A DNA stretch of 9,281 nucleotides, from contig CAZLDQ010000222.1 in assembly GCA_964558295.1 (NCBI GenBank), forward strand, positions 1 to 9,281, in the 5' to 3' direction. A program made the position numbers and the translations under genes. Origin of the DNA: JBDKTH01 sp964558295 (GTDB lineage: Bacteria > Planctomycetota > Planctomycetia > Pirellulales > Thermoguttaceae). Shown in pieces: positions 1-5,910 of the stretch (its first letter is position 1; the number at the start of each line of letters is the position of its first letter). Under the pieces are notes generated by a model, which did not search any database, was not told the DNA's origin, and worked only from the letters and a program-made list of their open reading frames with translations.

Positions 1-1218
1 GTGGTCCAGGTCGACGATTCGCCGTTCCGGGGCGTCTTCTGGCGAGGCACACGGTACAGTCCTGCCTGGGTCATGGAGAACGACCTGTGGATGGCGGACC
101 AGAGCATCGAGAACTTCAATGGGCGGGACGGCTGCATCGAGCATATGCTGGACTACTATTGCCGATTCTCGCACGTGCGGATCATCGAGAACACGCCCGC
201 TCGCGTAGTGGTGCACTGGCGCTACTGTCCCACCTCGGCCACCGGCAATCACTCCCAGGTCAACCCCGGCTCAGGGTGGGAAGACTGGGTGGATGAGTAT
301 TACACGTTCTATCCTGACCAAGTGGGCGTGCGCAAAGTCGTTCTTCACACGGACGGAGAGGCCCTATGGCCCGAGGAGGTCATCGGACTTTGCCAGCCGG
401 GCCAGAGGCCTGAAGACGTCGTGGACCTGTCGGCCCTGACGCTGGTGAATCTCCGCGGCCAAGCCCACACCTACACCTGGGCGGAACGTTCGCCCGTCAT
501 CCGCAAGAAGGGCCGCTGGGAACGCGGCGGCTACATCGATTTCGGCGATGCCCCGGGCGAGAGTCCCAACATCATGATGGTCAACTTCAAGTCCACGTAC
601 AAGCCGTTCCAGATCTTCGAGCTGGACTGCAACTTCAGCGTCTTTGCCCACGAGCATCGCAAGGAAGTGTCGCACTTTCCCTGGTGGAACCACTGGCCTG
701 CGGCGTTGATTCCGTCCGATGGCCGCTATTGCCAGGCGGCCGATCGTCCTTCGCATTTCTCGCTGGCCTGGGCCACTCCAAATCCCCATCGGGGGGAGAA
801 CAATACGTATTACTGGACCTGGATCTATGGTGCGACGCGGGATGATCCACGAACTCTGGCCCCTCTGGCCAAGTCCTGGGTGCAGCCTCCCGAGCTGAGT
901 CTTGTCTCCGGCGGCGCAAGCAGTCGGTACGACTCGACCCAACGATGCTATGTCGTCTCTCGTGTGAAAGGCGCAGAGCAGGGCAAGCTGGAGGCTACAC
1001 TGAAAGCGGATTCCGAGCATCCGGTAGTCAATCCCTCGCTGGTCATCCAGGATTGGGGGGATCGTCCGGCACATCTGATCGTGAACAACGAAAGGATGAT
1101 TCCGGGCAGCGATTTTCGCACAGGCTACGTTCGCAGAGTCAACGACTACGACCTTGTGCTCTGGCTCAGGATGAAATCCGATCGACCGATCACAATCACC
1201 CTCAGCACGGCTCCATAG
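1..1218 (+). CDS. Conserved protein of unknown function, 3' part (5' end outside window)
   Basis: The reading frame is open from base 1 and ends at TAG 1216-1218 (405 codons visible). The GTG at base 1 is probably not the start: the first residues run straight into a conserved-looking block (VFWRGTRY, residues 12-19) with no signal peptide or ribosome site, so the N terminus most likely lies upstream. The protein is rich in aromatic residues, with a GWEDWVDEYYTFYPD block (92-106), a PGQRPEDV block (133-140), FPWWNHWP followed by IPSDGRY (226-243), and a beta-rich C terminus ending in LVLWLRMKSDRPITITLS (385-402). From memory, this block order matches large uncharacterised proteins of planctomycetes and related phyla; I know no assigned activity. 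The Trp- and Tyr-rich, beta-rich make-up would suit carbohydrate binding or cleavage, but no catalytic motif can be named. The next gene starts 89 bp downstream on the same strand. Confidence 0.8.
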   Translation: MVQVDDSPFRGVFWRGTRYSPAWVMENDLWMADQSIENFNGRDGCIEHMLDYYCRFSHVRIIENTPARVVVHWRYCPTSATGNHSQVNPGSGWEDWVDEYYTFYPDQVGVRKVVLHTDGEALWPEEVIGLCQPGQRPEDVVDLSALTLVNLRGQAHTYTWAERSPVIRKKGRWERGGYIDFGDAPGESPNIMMVNFKSTYKPFQIFELDCNFSVFAHEHRKEVSHFPWWNHWPAALIPSDGRYCQAADRPSHFSLAWATPNPHRGENNTYYWTWIYGATRDDPRTLAPLAKSWVQPPELSLVSGGASSRYDSTQRCYVVSRVKGAEQGKLEATLKADSEHPVVNPSLVIQDWGDRPAHLIVNNERMIPGSDFRTGYVRRVNDYDLVLWLRMKSDRPITITLSTAP

Positions 1219-1295
1219 CCGATGACGTAGGATCGACGAGCCGTCCGAGGAGAGTACACGTGACTGACAAGAGATCTGTTCCCTCGCATGCTTCG

Positions 1296-1300
1296 AAGGA
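1296..1300 (+). promoter_or_regulatory. Ribosome binding site for the gene at 1308
   Basis: AAGGA lies 7 bases before ATG 1308. It supports that start over the long upstream in-frame extension to 945, which would overlap the preceding gene by 274 bp. The residues from 1308 also form a proper signal peptide. Confidence 0.65.
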
Positions 1301-1307
1301 AACCGTT

Positions 1308-2537
1308 ATGAGAATGAGTATCTTGTTCACGATGATGATCCTCGTAGCACTGTCCTGGACGTGTCAAGCCCAGGAGAAGTCGGCCAACCAGGAGCCTCCC
1401 AAGCCCGGCGTCGTCACGCTGCATTTCCAGGGTTTGCACGGTTATATTGGCTTTGGCCACGAGAAGCTCCCGGCCGAGGGCGGCTACAACGCGGGCATGG
1501 GCTTCTACGCCGCCGTCTGGTCGCTGGTGGATCAACCGCTGGCCAACTTTCAAATCGGTCTGCCCAGCTCGTGGATTCAGCCGGACAACTCCGACAACAA
1601 GGACAAGCCGCTCGCACCGGAAGGCACACTGGCCCGCACGTGGAAGGAACGGGGTCCCACGTGGGAGAGCGTGTTCCAAACCGTGGAAGGCGGGCTGGGT
1701 TACTGGGCCCGCACCCATTTCCGCTACGGCCCGCCCAAGTTCAGCATGAATGCCACGCCGCAATGCTACGATTACGAGATCGGCTCTCCCGGCTGGTCGT
1801 TTTTCTACGACAACGAGGCGCTGCCGGATAACCGTTTAGGCATCGCCCAGCTCAGCAACAGGCTCCTGATCCCGCCCGATGCGCTCCCGTTCCAGGGAAA
1901 TCCCAATGGCGAATTCTTGGGTTACACCTGGATGGCGCTGCCGTTCACCGATCCGACGACGGGCGATCCGCCCACGGGAGACCAGAGCTGGACCTGCTTT
2001 CTGAGTGCGGCCAACTTCAAAGGTCCTATCGCCTATTACATCCCGGAAACTTGGAGCAAGATCGGCAAACTGTTCAACTATCCCTTCATTTATGGACGCG
2101 GGCTCGACGCACGTCCCGGCATCATGGGCGGCGGCGCGATGGAAATCAACACCGTCCCTCGCTTCGACGCCAGGGACGCGCAAGGCAGGACATACTCGAA
2201 GTTGCCGAAGCTGCAATTCCCCGTGGACGAACAGGGACGCGCTTTCCTGGTGCAGGATGTGACCTATTACTCCAAGGCGGCACTGTATGACGGTTTCAAG
2301 GCCTGGCGGGACGGGGGGCCTGCTTGCTCCGGGCGATTCGATGAGAAAGGCGCCTGGAAACCCAGGCTGAAATCCCAGCCGACACGCTACGACCAGGCCG
2401 GCAAGATAATCACCGGGGTCGAACGCGTTTTTGAGAACAAGATCTTCGAAGGGAATATCTGGGGTCTGCAGTGGTTGCCCAATGCTCCCAGCCCCAAGGG
2501 TCTCTTTCCACAATACTGCGTGCATGTCGGGGAGTAG
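1308..2537 (+). CDS. Exported protein of unknown function, N-terminal part before an in-frame amber codon
   Basis: This codes for 409 residues and begins with a signal peptide: MRMSI, a hydrophobic core to about residue 17, and probable cleavage after CQA (19-21). The mature part opens with VVTLHFQGLHGYIGFGHE (35-52), is rich in Gly, Pro, Trp and Tyr, and has no transmembrane segment. I do not recognise the family and see no catalytic motif. The reading frame stops at TAG 2535-2537, but the same frame continues immediately for another 139 sense codons to 2957 with protein-like composition. The two parts together would make about 549 residues and probably represent one original gene. As read here the product is truncated by about a quarter. 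TAG is also the natural stop of the flanking genes at 1216 and 4319, so local recoding of UAG is unlikely. A nonsense mutation or a sequencing error is the simplest reading. Confidence 0.75.
   Translation: MRMSILFTMMILVALSWTCQAQEKSANQEPPKPGVVTLHFQGLHGYIGFGHEKLPAEGGYNAGMGFYAAVWSLVDQPLANFQIGLPSSWIQPDNSDNKDKPLAPEGTLARTWKERGPTWESVFQTVEGGLGYWARTHFRYGPPKFSMNATPQCYDYEIGSPGWSFFYDNEALPDNRLGIAQLSNRLLIPPDALPFQGNPNGEFLGYTWMALPFTDPTTGDPPTGDQSWTCFLSAANFKGPIAYYIPETWSKIGKLFNYPFIYGRGLDARPGIMGGGAMEINTVPRFDARDAQGRTYSKLPKLQFPVDEQGRAFLVQDVTYYSKAALYDGFKAWRDGGPACSGRFDEKGAWKPRLKSQPTRYDQAGKIITGVERVFENKIFEGNIWGLQWLPNAPSPKGLFPQYCVHVGE
2535..2537 (+). other. In-frame TAG interrupting the gene at 1308-2957
   Basis: The codon follows ...QYCVHVGE and precedes SVVLAPDEVPTETGLLGQEF in the same frame. 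No other stop occurs before TGA 2955-2957. One base change (for example AAG or CAG to TAG) would explain the split. The stop is read directly; its origin is inferred. Confidence 0.85.
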
Positions 2538-2561
2538 AGCGTCGTCTTAGCTCCGGACGAG

Positions 2562-2957
2562 GTGCCGACGGAAACCGGGCTCTTGGGTCAGGAGTTCAAG
2601 TTGGCCGGTCCGGGTGTCCCCTATACGTCGCCGACTACCGGCGCGTGGAGTCGGCCGGGTCCCCAAAGCGGTCCCTTCACTTCCAAGCTTACGGATGGTT
2701 CCCTGGTGACTTACTCGTGGTATCGGTTTGTGGACCAACCTTCCTTCCAGCAGTACGATTATAGTCCCGAGAAGAAGGCCAAGCTGCAGGCCCTCGTGGA
2801 AAAGATCCACGCCGAGTGGCCGGTGGATCGCGACTATATGCTGCCGCCCGGCCGCGGAAGACTGGTGAGCCTCGATCCCGGCTTGTTCGTGACTCCGCCC
2901 AAGGGTATGGAGGTGGGCTATGTGCCCATCGTGACTCGCCAGGAGAAAGCGCCCTGA
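2562..2957 (+). CDS. Detached C-terminal part of the exported unknown protein (same frame as 1308-2537)
   Basis: An open frame continues from 2538 just after the amber codon to TGA 2955-2957. The first possible start in it is GTG 2562, giving 131 residues, but no clear Shine-Dalgarno sequence precedes that GTG and there is no signal peptide, so independent translation is doubtful. The piece is protein-like: a GPGVPYTSPTTGAWSRPG stretch, then KLTDGSLVTYSWYRFVDQPSF, then a charged helix (EKKAKLQALVEKIHAEW), then RDYMLPPGRGRLVSLDPGLF. The helix and the closing segment look like a finished domain end. It is best treated as the C-terminal quarter of the upstream gene, either a pseudogene fragment or part of an intact gene if the TAG is an error. 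Function unknown. Confidence 0.6.
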   Translation: MPTETGLLGQEFKLAGPGVPYTSPTTGAWSRPGPQSGPFTSKLTDGSLVTYSWYRFVDQPSFQQYDYSPEKKAKLQALVEKIHAEWPVDRDYMLPPGRGRLVSLDPGLFVTPPKGMEVGYVPIVTRQEKAP

Positions 2958-3119
2958 GGGAATTGCAGACGGAAAGTCCTGGGATCCGTTGTGATACGGG
3001 AGGACGTGTCTTGGAGTCTGCTCCCCCCTAGTATCGCTGCATTGGCAAGGGCTTCGCCGAAGAACCTCGGCGACTACTGGCATTCTCGGGTCGAGGATTT
3101 CGAGGCCGGTAACCCCTGG

Positions 3120-3148
3120 TCGAAATACCGCGCGGACATTGATATACT
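3120..3148 (+). promoter_or_regulatory. Possible sigma-70-type promoter upstream of the DUF3326 gene
   Basis: TGATATACT at 3140-3148 fits an extended -10 element (TGn followed by TATACT, 5 of 6 to consensus). TCGAAA at 3120-3125 matches 4 of 6 bases of the -35 consensus with a 17-bp spacer. Transcription would begin near 3155, leaving a leader of about 180 nt before ATG 3338. Promoter rules in the suspected phyla are poorly known, and such matches arise by chance. Confidence 0.3.
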
Positions 3149-3288
3149 TAGCCTGCGCCTGTTGCAGAAGGCCGTCGTGGACCTGACGCCCCTGTTGCAC
3201 TTCTGGGTACGTTGCCCCCGGGTCTTTGCCCGCCAACCTCCAGGGAGTCCGGAACGACAGAAACGAACCCACCGGGGCGAGAATCTGC

Positions 3289-3307
3289 CGCGGGCTTTGC
3301 GCCCGCG
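3289..3307 (+). repeat. GC-rich hairpin just upstream of the DUF3326 gene
   Basis: CGCGGGC (3289-3295) pairs perfectly with GCCCGCG (3301-3307) around a 5-base TTTGC loop. No T-run follows, so it is not a standard intrinsic terminator. It ends 16 bases before the AGGAG ribosome site and could shape the mRNA leader, or be a chance product of high GC. Confidence 0.4.
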
Positions 3308-3323
3308 CGGTGAAACGACAAAC

Positions 3324-3328
3324 AGGAG
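3324..3328 (+). promoter_or_regulatory. Ribosome binding site for the DUF3326 gene
   Basis: AGGAG lies 9 bases before ATG 3338 and supports that start. Confidence 0.65.
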
Positions 3329-3337
3329 TCTGCATAA

Positions 3338-4321
3338 ATGAACGTAGTTATGATCGTCCCCACGGGGATCGGATGTGAGATCGGCGGCCATTGCGGCGAC
3401 GGGAATGCGGCCGCACGTTTGCTGGGCGCCTGCTGTGAGACCTTGGTGCTGCATCCCAACGTGGTGAACGCCTCGGACATCAACGAGATGCCCCCGAACG
3501 CGCTGTATGTCGAGGGCAATCATTTGGACCGATTCCTGCAAGGCAAGCTCTTCCTGCAGAAGGTCAAGTCGAACAAGGTGCTGGTGGTCGTCAACAAGGC
3601 GGACTACCAGTCCATCAACGCTGTCTCGGCCGCCCGCGCCACGCTTGGTCTCGATGCGGAGATCCTGGAACTGAAGGTGCCGCTCCAATTGATTGCCCGC
3701 ATGGAAAACGGGATCGCTACGGGGGACGTCGTCCACTGGAAGGAGTTGGTGGCGCAGGTCAAGGATCTTGAGTATGACGCATTGGGCATCGCCACCCCCA
3801 TCACCATCGACAGTGAGACACTGGCCACCTATTGGCGCGTCGGGGGCGTCAATCCGGTGGGTGGAGTTGAGGCTCTTGCCACAAGGTTGATTGGCGAGGC
3901 GTTGGACAAACCGTGCGCCCATGGGCCGGTGGACTATGCGCTGAACGGGTTCAAGGAAGTGGTGGACCCGAGAATCGCTGTGGAAATCATCACCGAGAAC
4001 TTCATTCACTGCCTGCTGAAAGGACTGCACAAAGCCCCGCGGCTCAGTCGCGAGAGTGGCATGAGCTGCCGGGACATTGACTGCATGGTCTCTCCGTACG
4101 GCTGTTTCGGCACACCGCACCAGGCCTGTCTCGATGGGAACATCCCGGTGATCGTAGTGCGCGAGAACAAGAGCTGTCTCAACCATCCCGAACACCCGAA
4201 ATTCATCTACGTCGAGAACTACATCGAGGCGGCCGGTATGATCATGGCCATGAAGGCGGGCGTTCATCCGTCGTCGGTGCGCAGGCCGCTGGCCTACACT
4301 GCGGTGAGAAGAACGGTATAG
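3338..4321 (+). CDS. DUF3326 family protein
   Basis: The 327-residue product matches what I know of the DUF3326 family, found in cyanobacteria, plants, archaea and scattered bacteria and, to my knowledge, without an established reaction. Blocks seen: VPTGIG (7-12) followed by a Gly-rich GGHCGDG (16-22), LHPNVVNAS (38-46), NALYVEG (54-60), SAARATLGLD (97-106), GGVNPVGGVEA (169-179), VSPYGCFGTPHQ (251-262) and PVIVVREN (270-277). The Gly-rich N-terminal loop and alternating beta/alpha pattern suggest a nucleotide- or cofactor-binding Rossmann-like fold; this is inference. No signal peptide or membrane segment is present, so it should act in the cytoplasm, unlike its exported neighbours. Start ATG 3338 is backed by AGGAG and by the N-terminal motif; the stop is TAG 4319-4321. 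The next gene begins 50 bp later. Length looks complete. Confidence 0.85.
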   Translation: MNVVMIVPTGIGCEIGGHCGDGNAAARLLGACCETLVLHPNVVNASDINEMPPNALYVEGNHLDRFLQGKLFLQKVKSNKVLVVVNKADYQSINAVSAARATLGLDAEILELKVPLQLIARMENGIATGDVVHWKELVAQVKDLEYDALGIATPITIDSETLATYWRVGGVNPVGGVEALATRLIGEALDKPCAHGPVDYALNGFKEVVDPRIAVEIITENFIHCLLKGLHKAPRLSRESGMSCRDIDCMVSPYGCFGTPHQACLDGNIPVIVVRENKSCLNHPEHPKFIYVENYIEAAGMIMAMKAGVHPSSVRRPLAYTAVRRTV

Positions 4322-4371
4322 TGCGACCGGACAAATCCGACATCGTTTGGTAACTGCAGAATCGCAACCCC

Positions 4372-5814
4372 ATGATGACGCGATTGATTTGGATTGTGCT
4401 GGCCGTATTGCTGATGTCCGCAGTGCAAGCCGCGGAACATTTCTGGGATGAGATACCACGATCCCCCAGCACCACGGTGCCGTCGGAAGTTCTGGATGGC
4501 TACTGGAACGGTCAGTTTCAAAGAGTCAATCGCGAAGTGGCCGGCGCACAAAACGCCCGGCTGGTGTTTTTCGGGGATTCGATTACCTGGTATTGGTCCC
4601 TTGGGGATGCCACAGGGCGGGAGGTATGGGAGGATCAATTCGCTCCCTACAACCCCATTAACATGGGAAACTCCGGAGACATCACCCCGGTCATGCTTTA
4701 CCGCATCACCCGCGGCAATCTCGATTTCCCCGATGGACAACATCCCAGAGTCGCCGTGTTGTTGTGCGGCATCAACAATTTCGGCGTGACGCAAAGCGCC
4801 GGCGGCAGGGAGAAATGGGACTTGGGTATGGACTGTCCGCCTGAGGACGTCGCCCATGCCCAAAGGGCAATCGCCCAGGTTTTCCGTCGCCGCCTGCCCC
4901 ACACCCGCCTCATTATGATGGCGTTGCTGCCGGTGGCCGACCCTGCCAAGTGGGAGAGGTGCCGGCGCGTCAACGCGATCAACGCCGGTCTCGCATGTGA
5001 TCCCAACGAGGTGGCCTTTGTCGATCTGCAAGACCGTTTCCTTCTGCCCGATGGCACCATCAACCGCGCATTGTATGCCGATGGCATCCACCTGAGCACG
5101 CTGGGGTACCGGGAATGGGCGAAAGGCATCGCCCCTCTCATCGAGGAATTCATGAAGGCTCCACCGCTGGCGCCGGTCAAAATCATGCTGATCGGCGGCT
5201 CTGTCACCGAAGGTCTCGATTCGAGCACTTCCTACAGGCGATATCTGGATGGCATGTTGCGGAGGAGCGGACATTTGATCGATTTTGTGGGAAGTCGCAA
5301 CAGACACAACAACGACCGGACGAAACCGGATAGCTATCAATTCGACCCGGATCACGAGGGGCATTGGGACAGAGACTCGGCCTGGATCGCGGAGAACATG
5401 CCTCGTTTCTTGAACCGCAACGTGCCTGACGTGGCCGTGATTTGTCTCGGCGCCGAGGACATCGCTGCAAACCATGCAGCCGCCGACCCTTTGACCGACG
5501 GAATTGTCCGAAACATCAAGCGGGTGATCGAAGCCCTGCGTTCAAGAAACCGAGACGTCAGAATCGTAGTCGCGAAGGTCCTTCCCACGAGGGGGAAGGA
5601 AGAAGCCACCGATCTGCTCAACAAGAAGATCCTTTTGTTGGCCCGTTCGCCTGTACCCGCCCTGCAACCAGTGGTTGTCGCTGAAATCGATCGGGGCTTT
5701 GACAGCAACCAGGATATGGACAGCGGCGACGGATTGCCCAACGCGGAGGGAGCCAGGAAGATCGCCGTGACACTGGCGGAAGCGATTGATCCCTTGCTCG
5801 GACCTGCCCGCTGA
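4372..5814 (+). CDS. Exported tandem SGNH/GDSL hydrolase (active N-domain, degenerate C-domain)
   Basis: The 480-residue product starts with a signal peptide (core LIWIVLAVLLM, probable cleavage after VQA at 18-20). Domain 1 (about 60-262) has a full SGNH set: GDSIT with Ser70, Gly99 in NMGNSGD, Asn135/136 in CGINN, and Asp237/His240 in DGIH. It resembles the PAF-acetylhydrolase-like branch and should hydrolyse ester groups, plausibly acetyl groups on a glycan. Domain 2 (about 268-476) resembles CE3-type SGNH esterases (IMLIGGSVTEG, YRRYLDGML, DFVGSRN, DPDHEGHW, VICLGAEDIA) but is damaged. Ser277 is kept, the Asp before it is Gly, the block II Gly is Asp333, the block III Asn is Glu362, and the DxxH motif has lost its His (GDGLPN, 452-457). 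Domain 2 is therefore probably non-catalytic. No clear ribosome site precedes ATG 4372, and ATG 4375 is an equal alternative. The next gene begins 96 bp downstream. Confidence 0.85.
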   Translation: MMTRLIWIVLAVLLMSAVQAAEHFWDEIPRSPSTTVPSEVLDGYWNGQFQRVNREVAGAQNARLVFFGDSITWYWSLGDATGREVWEDQFAPYNPINMGNSGDITPVMLYRITRGNLDFPDGQHPRVAVLLCGINNFGVTQSAGGREKWDLGMDCPPEDVAHAQRAIAQVFRRRLPHTRLIMMALLPVADPAKWERCRRVNAINAGLACDPNEVAFVDLQDRFLLPDGTINRALYADGIHLSTLGYREWAKGIAPLIEEFMKAPPLAPVKIMLIGGSVTEGLDSSTSYRRYLDGMLRRSGHLIDFVGSRNRHNNDRTKPDSYQFDPDHEGHWDRDSAWIAENMPRFLNRNVPDVAVICLGAEDIAANHAAADPLTDGIVRNIKRVIEALRSRNRDVRIVVAKVLPTRGKEEATDLLNKKILLLARSPVPALQPVVVAEIDRGFDSNQDMDSGDGLPNAEGARKIAVTLAEAIDPLLGPAR

Positions 5815-5899
5815 GAAAGTCGGTCTGCGGCCGATCGGCGGCATCGACTGCCGCTCGTGTGTGCCTGGATAAAGGGCGAGATGGAGACTGGTCGGGATT

Positions 5900-5903
5900 A
5901 GGA
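5900..5903 (+). promoter_or_regulatory. Ribosome binding site for the gene at 5911
   Basis: AGGA lies 7 bases before ATG 5911. It favours that start over in-frame ATG 5926, which would give a shorter N-region to the same signal peptide. Confidence 0.5.
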
Positions 5904-5910
5904 TGGAATT

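Larger units (their letters stand above)
2958..3337 (+). other. 380-bp stretch without a convincing gene; possible leader of the DUF3326 gene
   Basis: Between TGA 2957 and ATG 3338 I find no gene I would defend. A 116-codon frame (GTG 2991 to TGA 3341) is open, but it has no ribosome site and a basic, low-complexity C-terminal third, and it matches nothing I know. The stretch holds a promoter-like sequence (3120-3148), a 9-bp direct repeat CCTGTTGCA (3158-3166 and 3191-3199), a small hairpin (3219-3232), and a stronger GC hairpin (3289-3307) just before the ribosome site of the next gene. This is the longest gap between genes in the window, so it is the likeliest place for an internal promoter. 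Confidence 0.45.

Noticed and set aside
945..1307. Upstream extension of the gene at 1308 to an in-frame start at 945
   Set aside because: It would overlap the preceding gene by 274 bp and bury the signal peptide. ATG 1308 has AAGGA at proper spacing.
2535..2537. UAG recoded as pyrrolysine or another amino acid
   Set aside because: TAG ends the genes at 1218 and 4321 normally, and no recoding element or tRNA is visible. The simpler readings are mutation or error.
2991..3341. 116-codon plus-strand frame whose TGA overlaps ATG 3338 as ATGA
   Set aside because: The overlap hints at coupling, but there is no ribosome site at GTG 2991, the last third is low-complexity and basic, and the middle contains promoter-like and hairpin sequences. 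I could not support it as a gene.
3074..4459. Long minus-strand open frame of 461 codons
   Set aside because: It lies antisense over the well-supported DUF3326 gene, crosses the intergenic stretch, has no recognisable domain, and has the Arg/His-rich composition typical of shadow frames in GC-rich DNA.
4294..5475. Minus-strand open frame of 393 codons
   Set aside because: It is antisense to the SGNH protein, whose motifs and signal peptide are clear. The antisense product shows no family features.
5830..5839. Perfect 10-bp palindrome GCCGATCGGC between the SGNH and GH-D-like genes
   Set aside because: It is short and GC-rich, with no T-run and no second copy in the window. It could be an operator, but nothing supports that.
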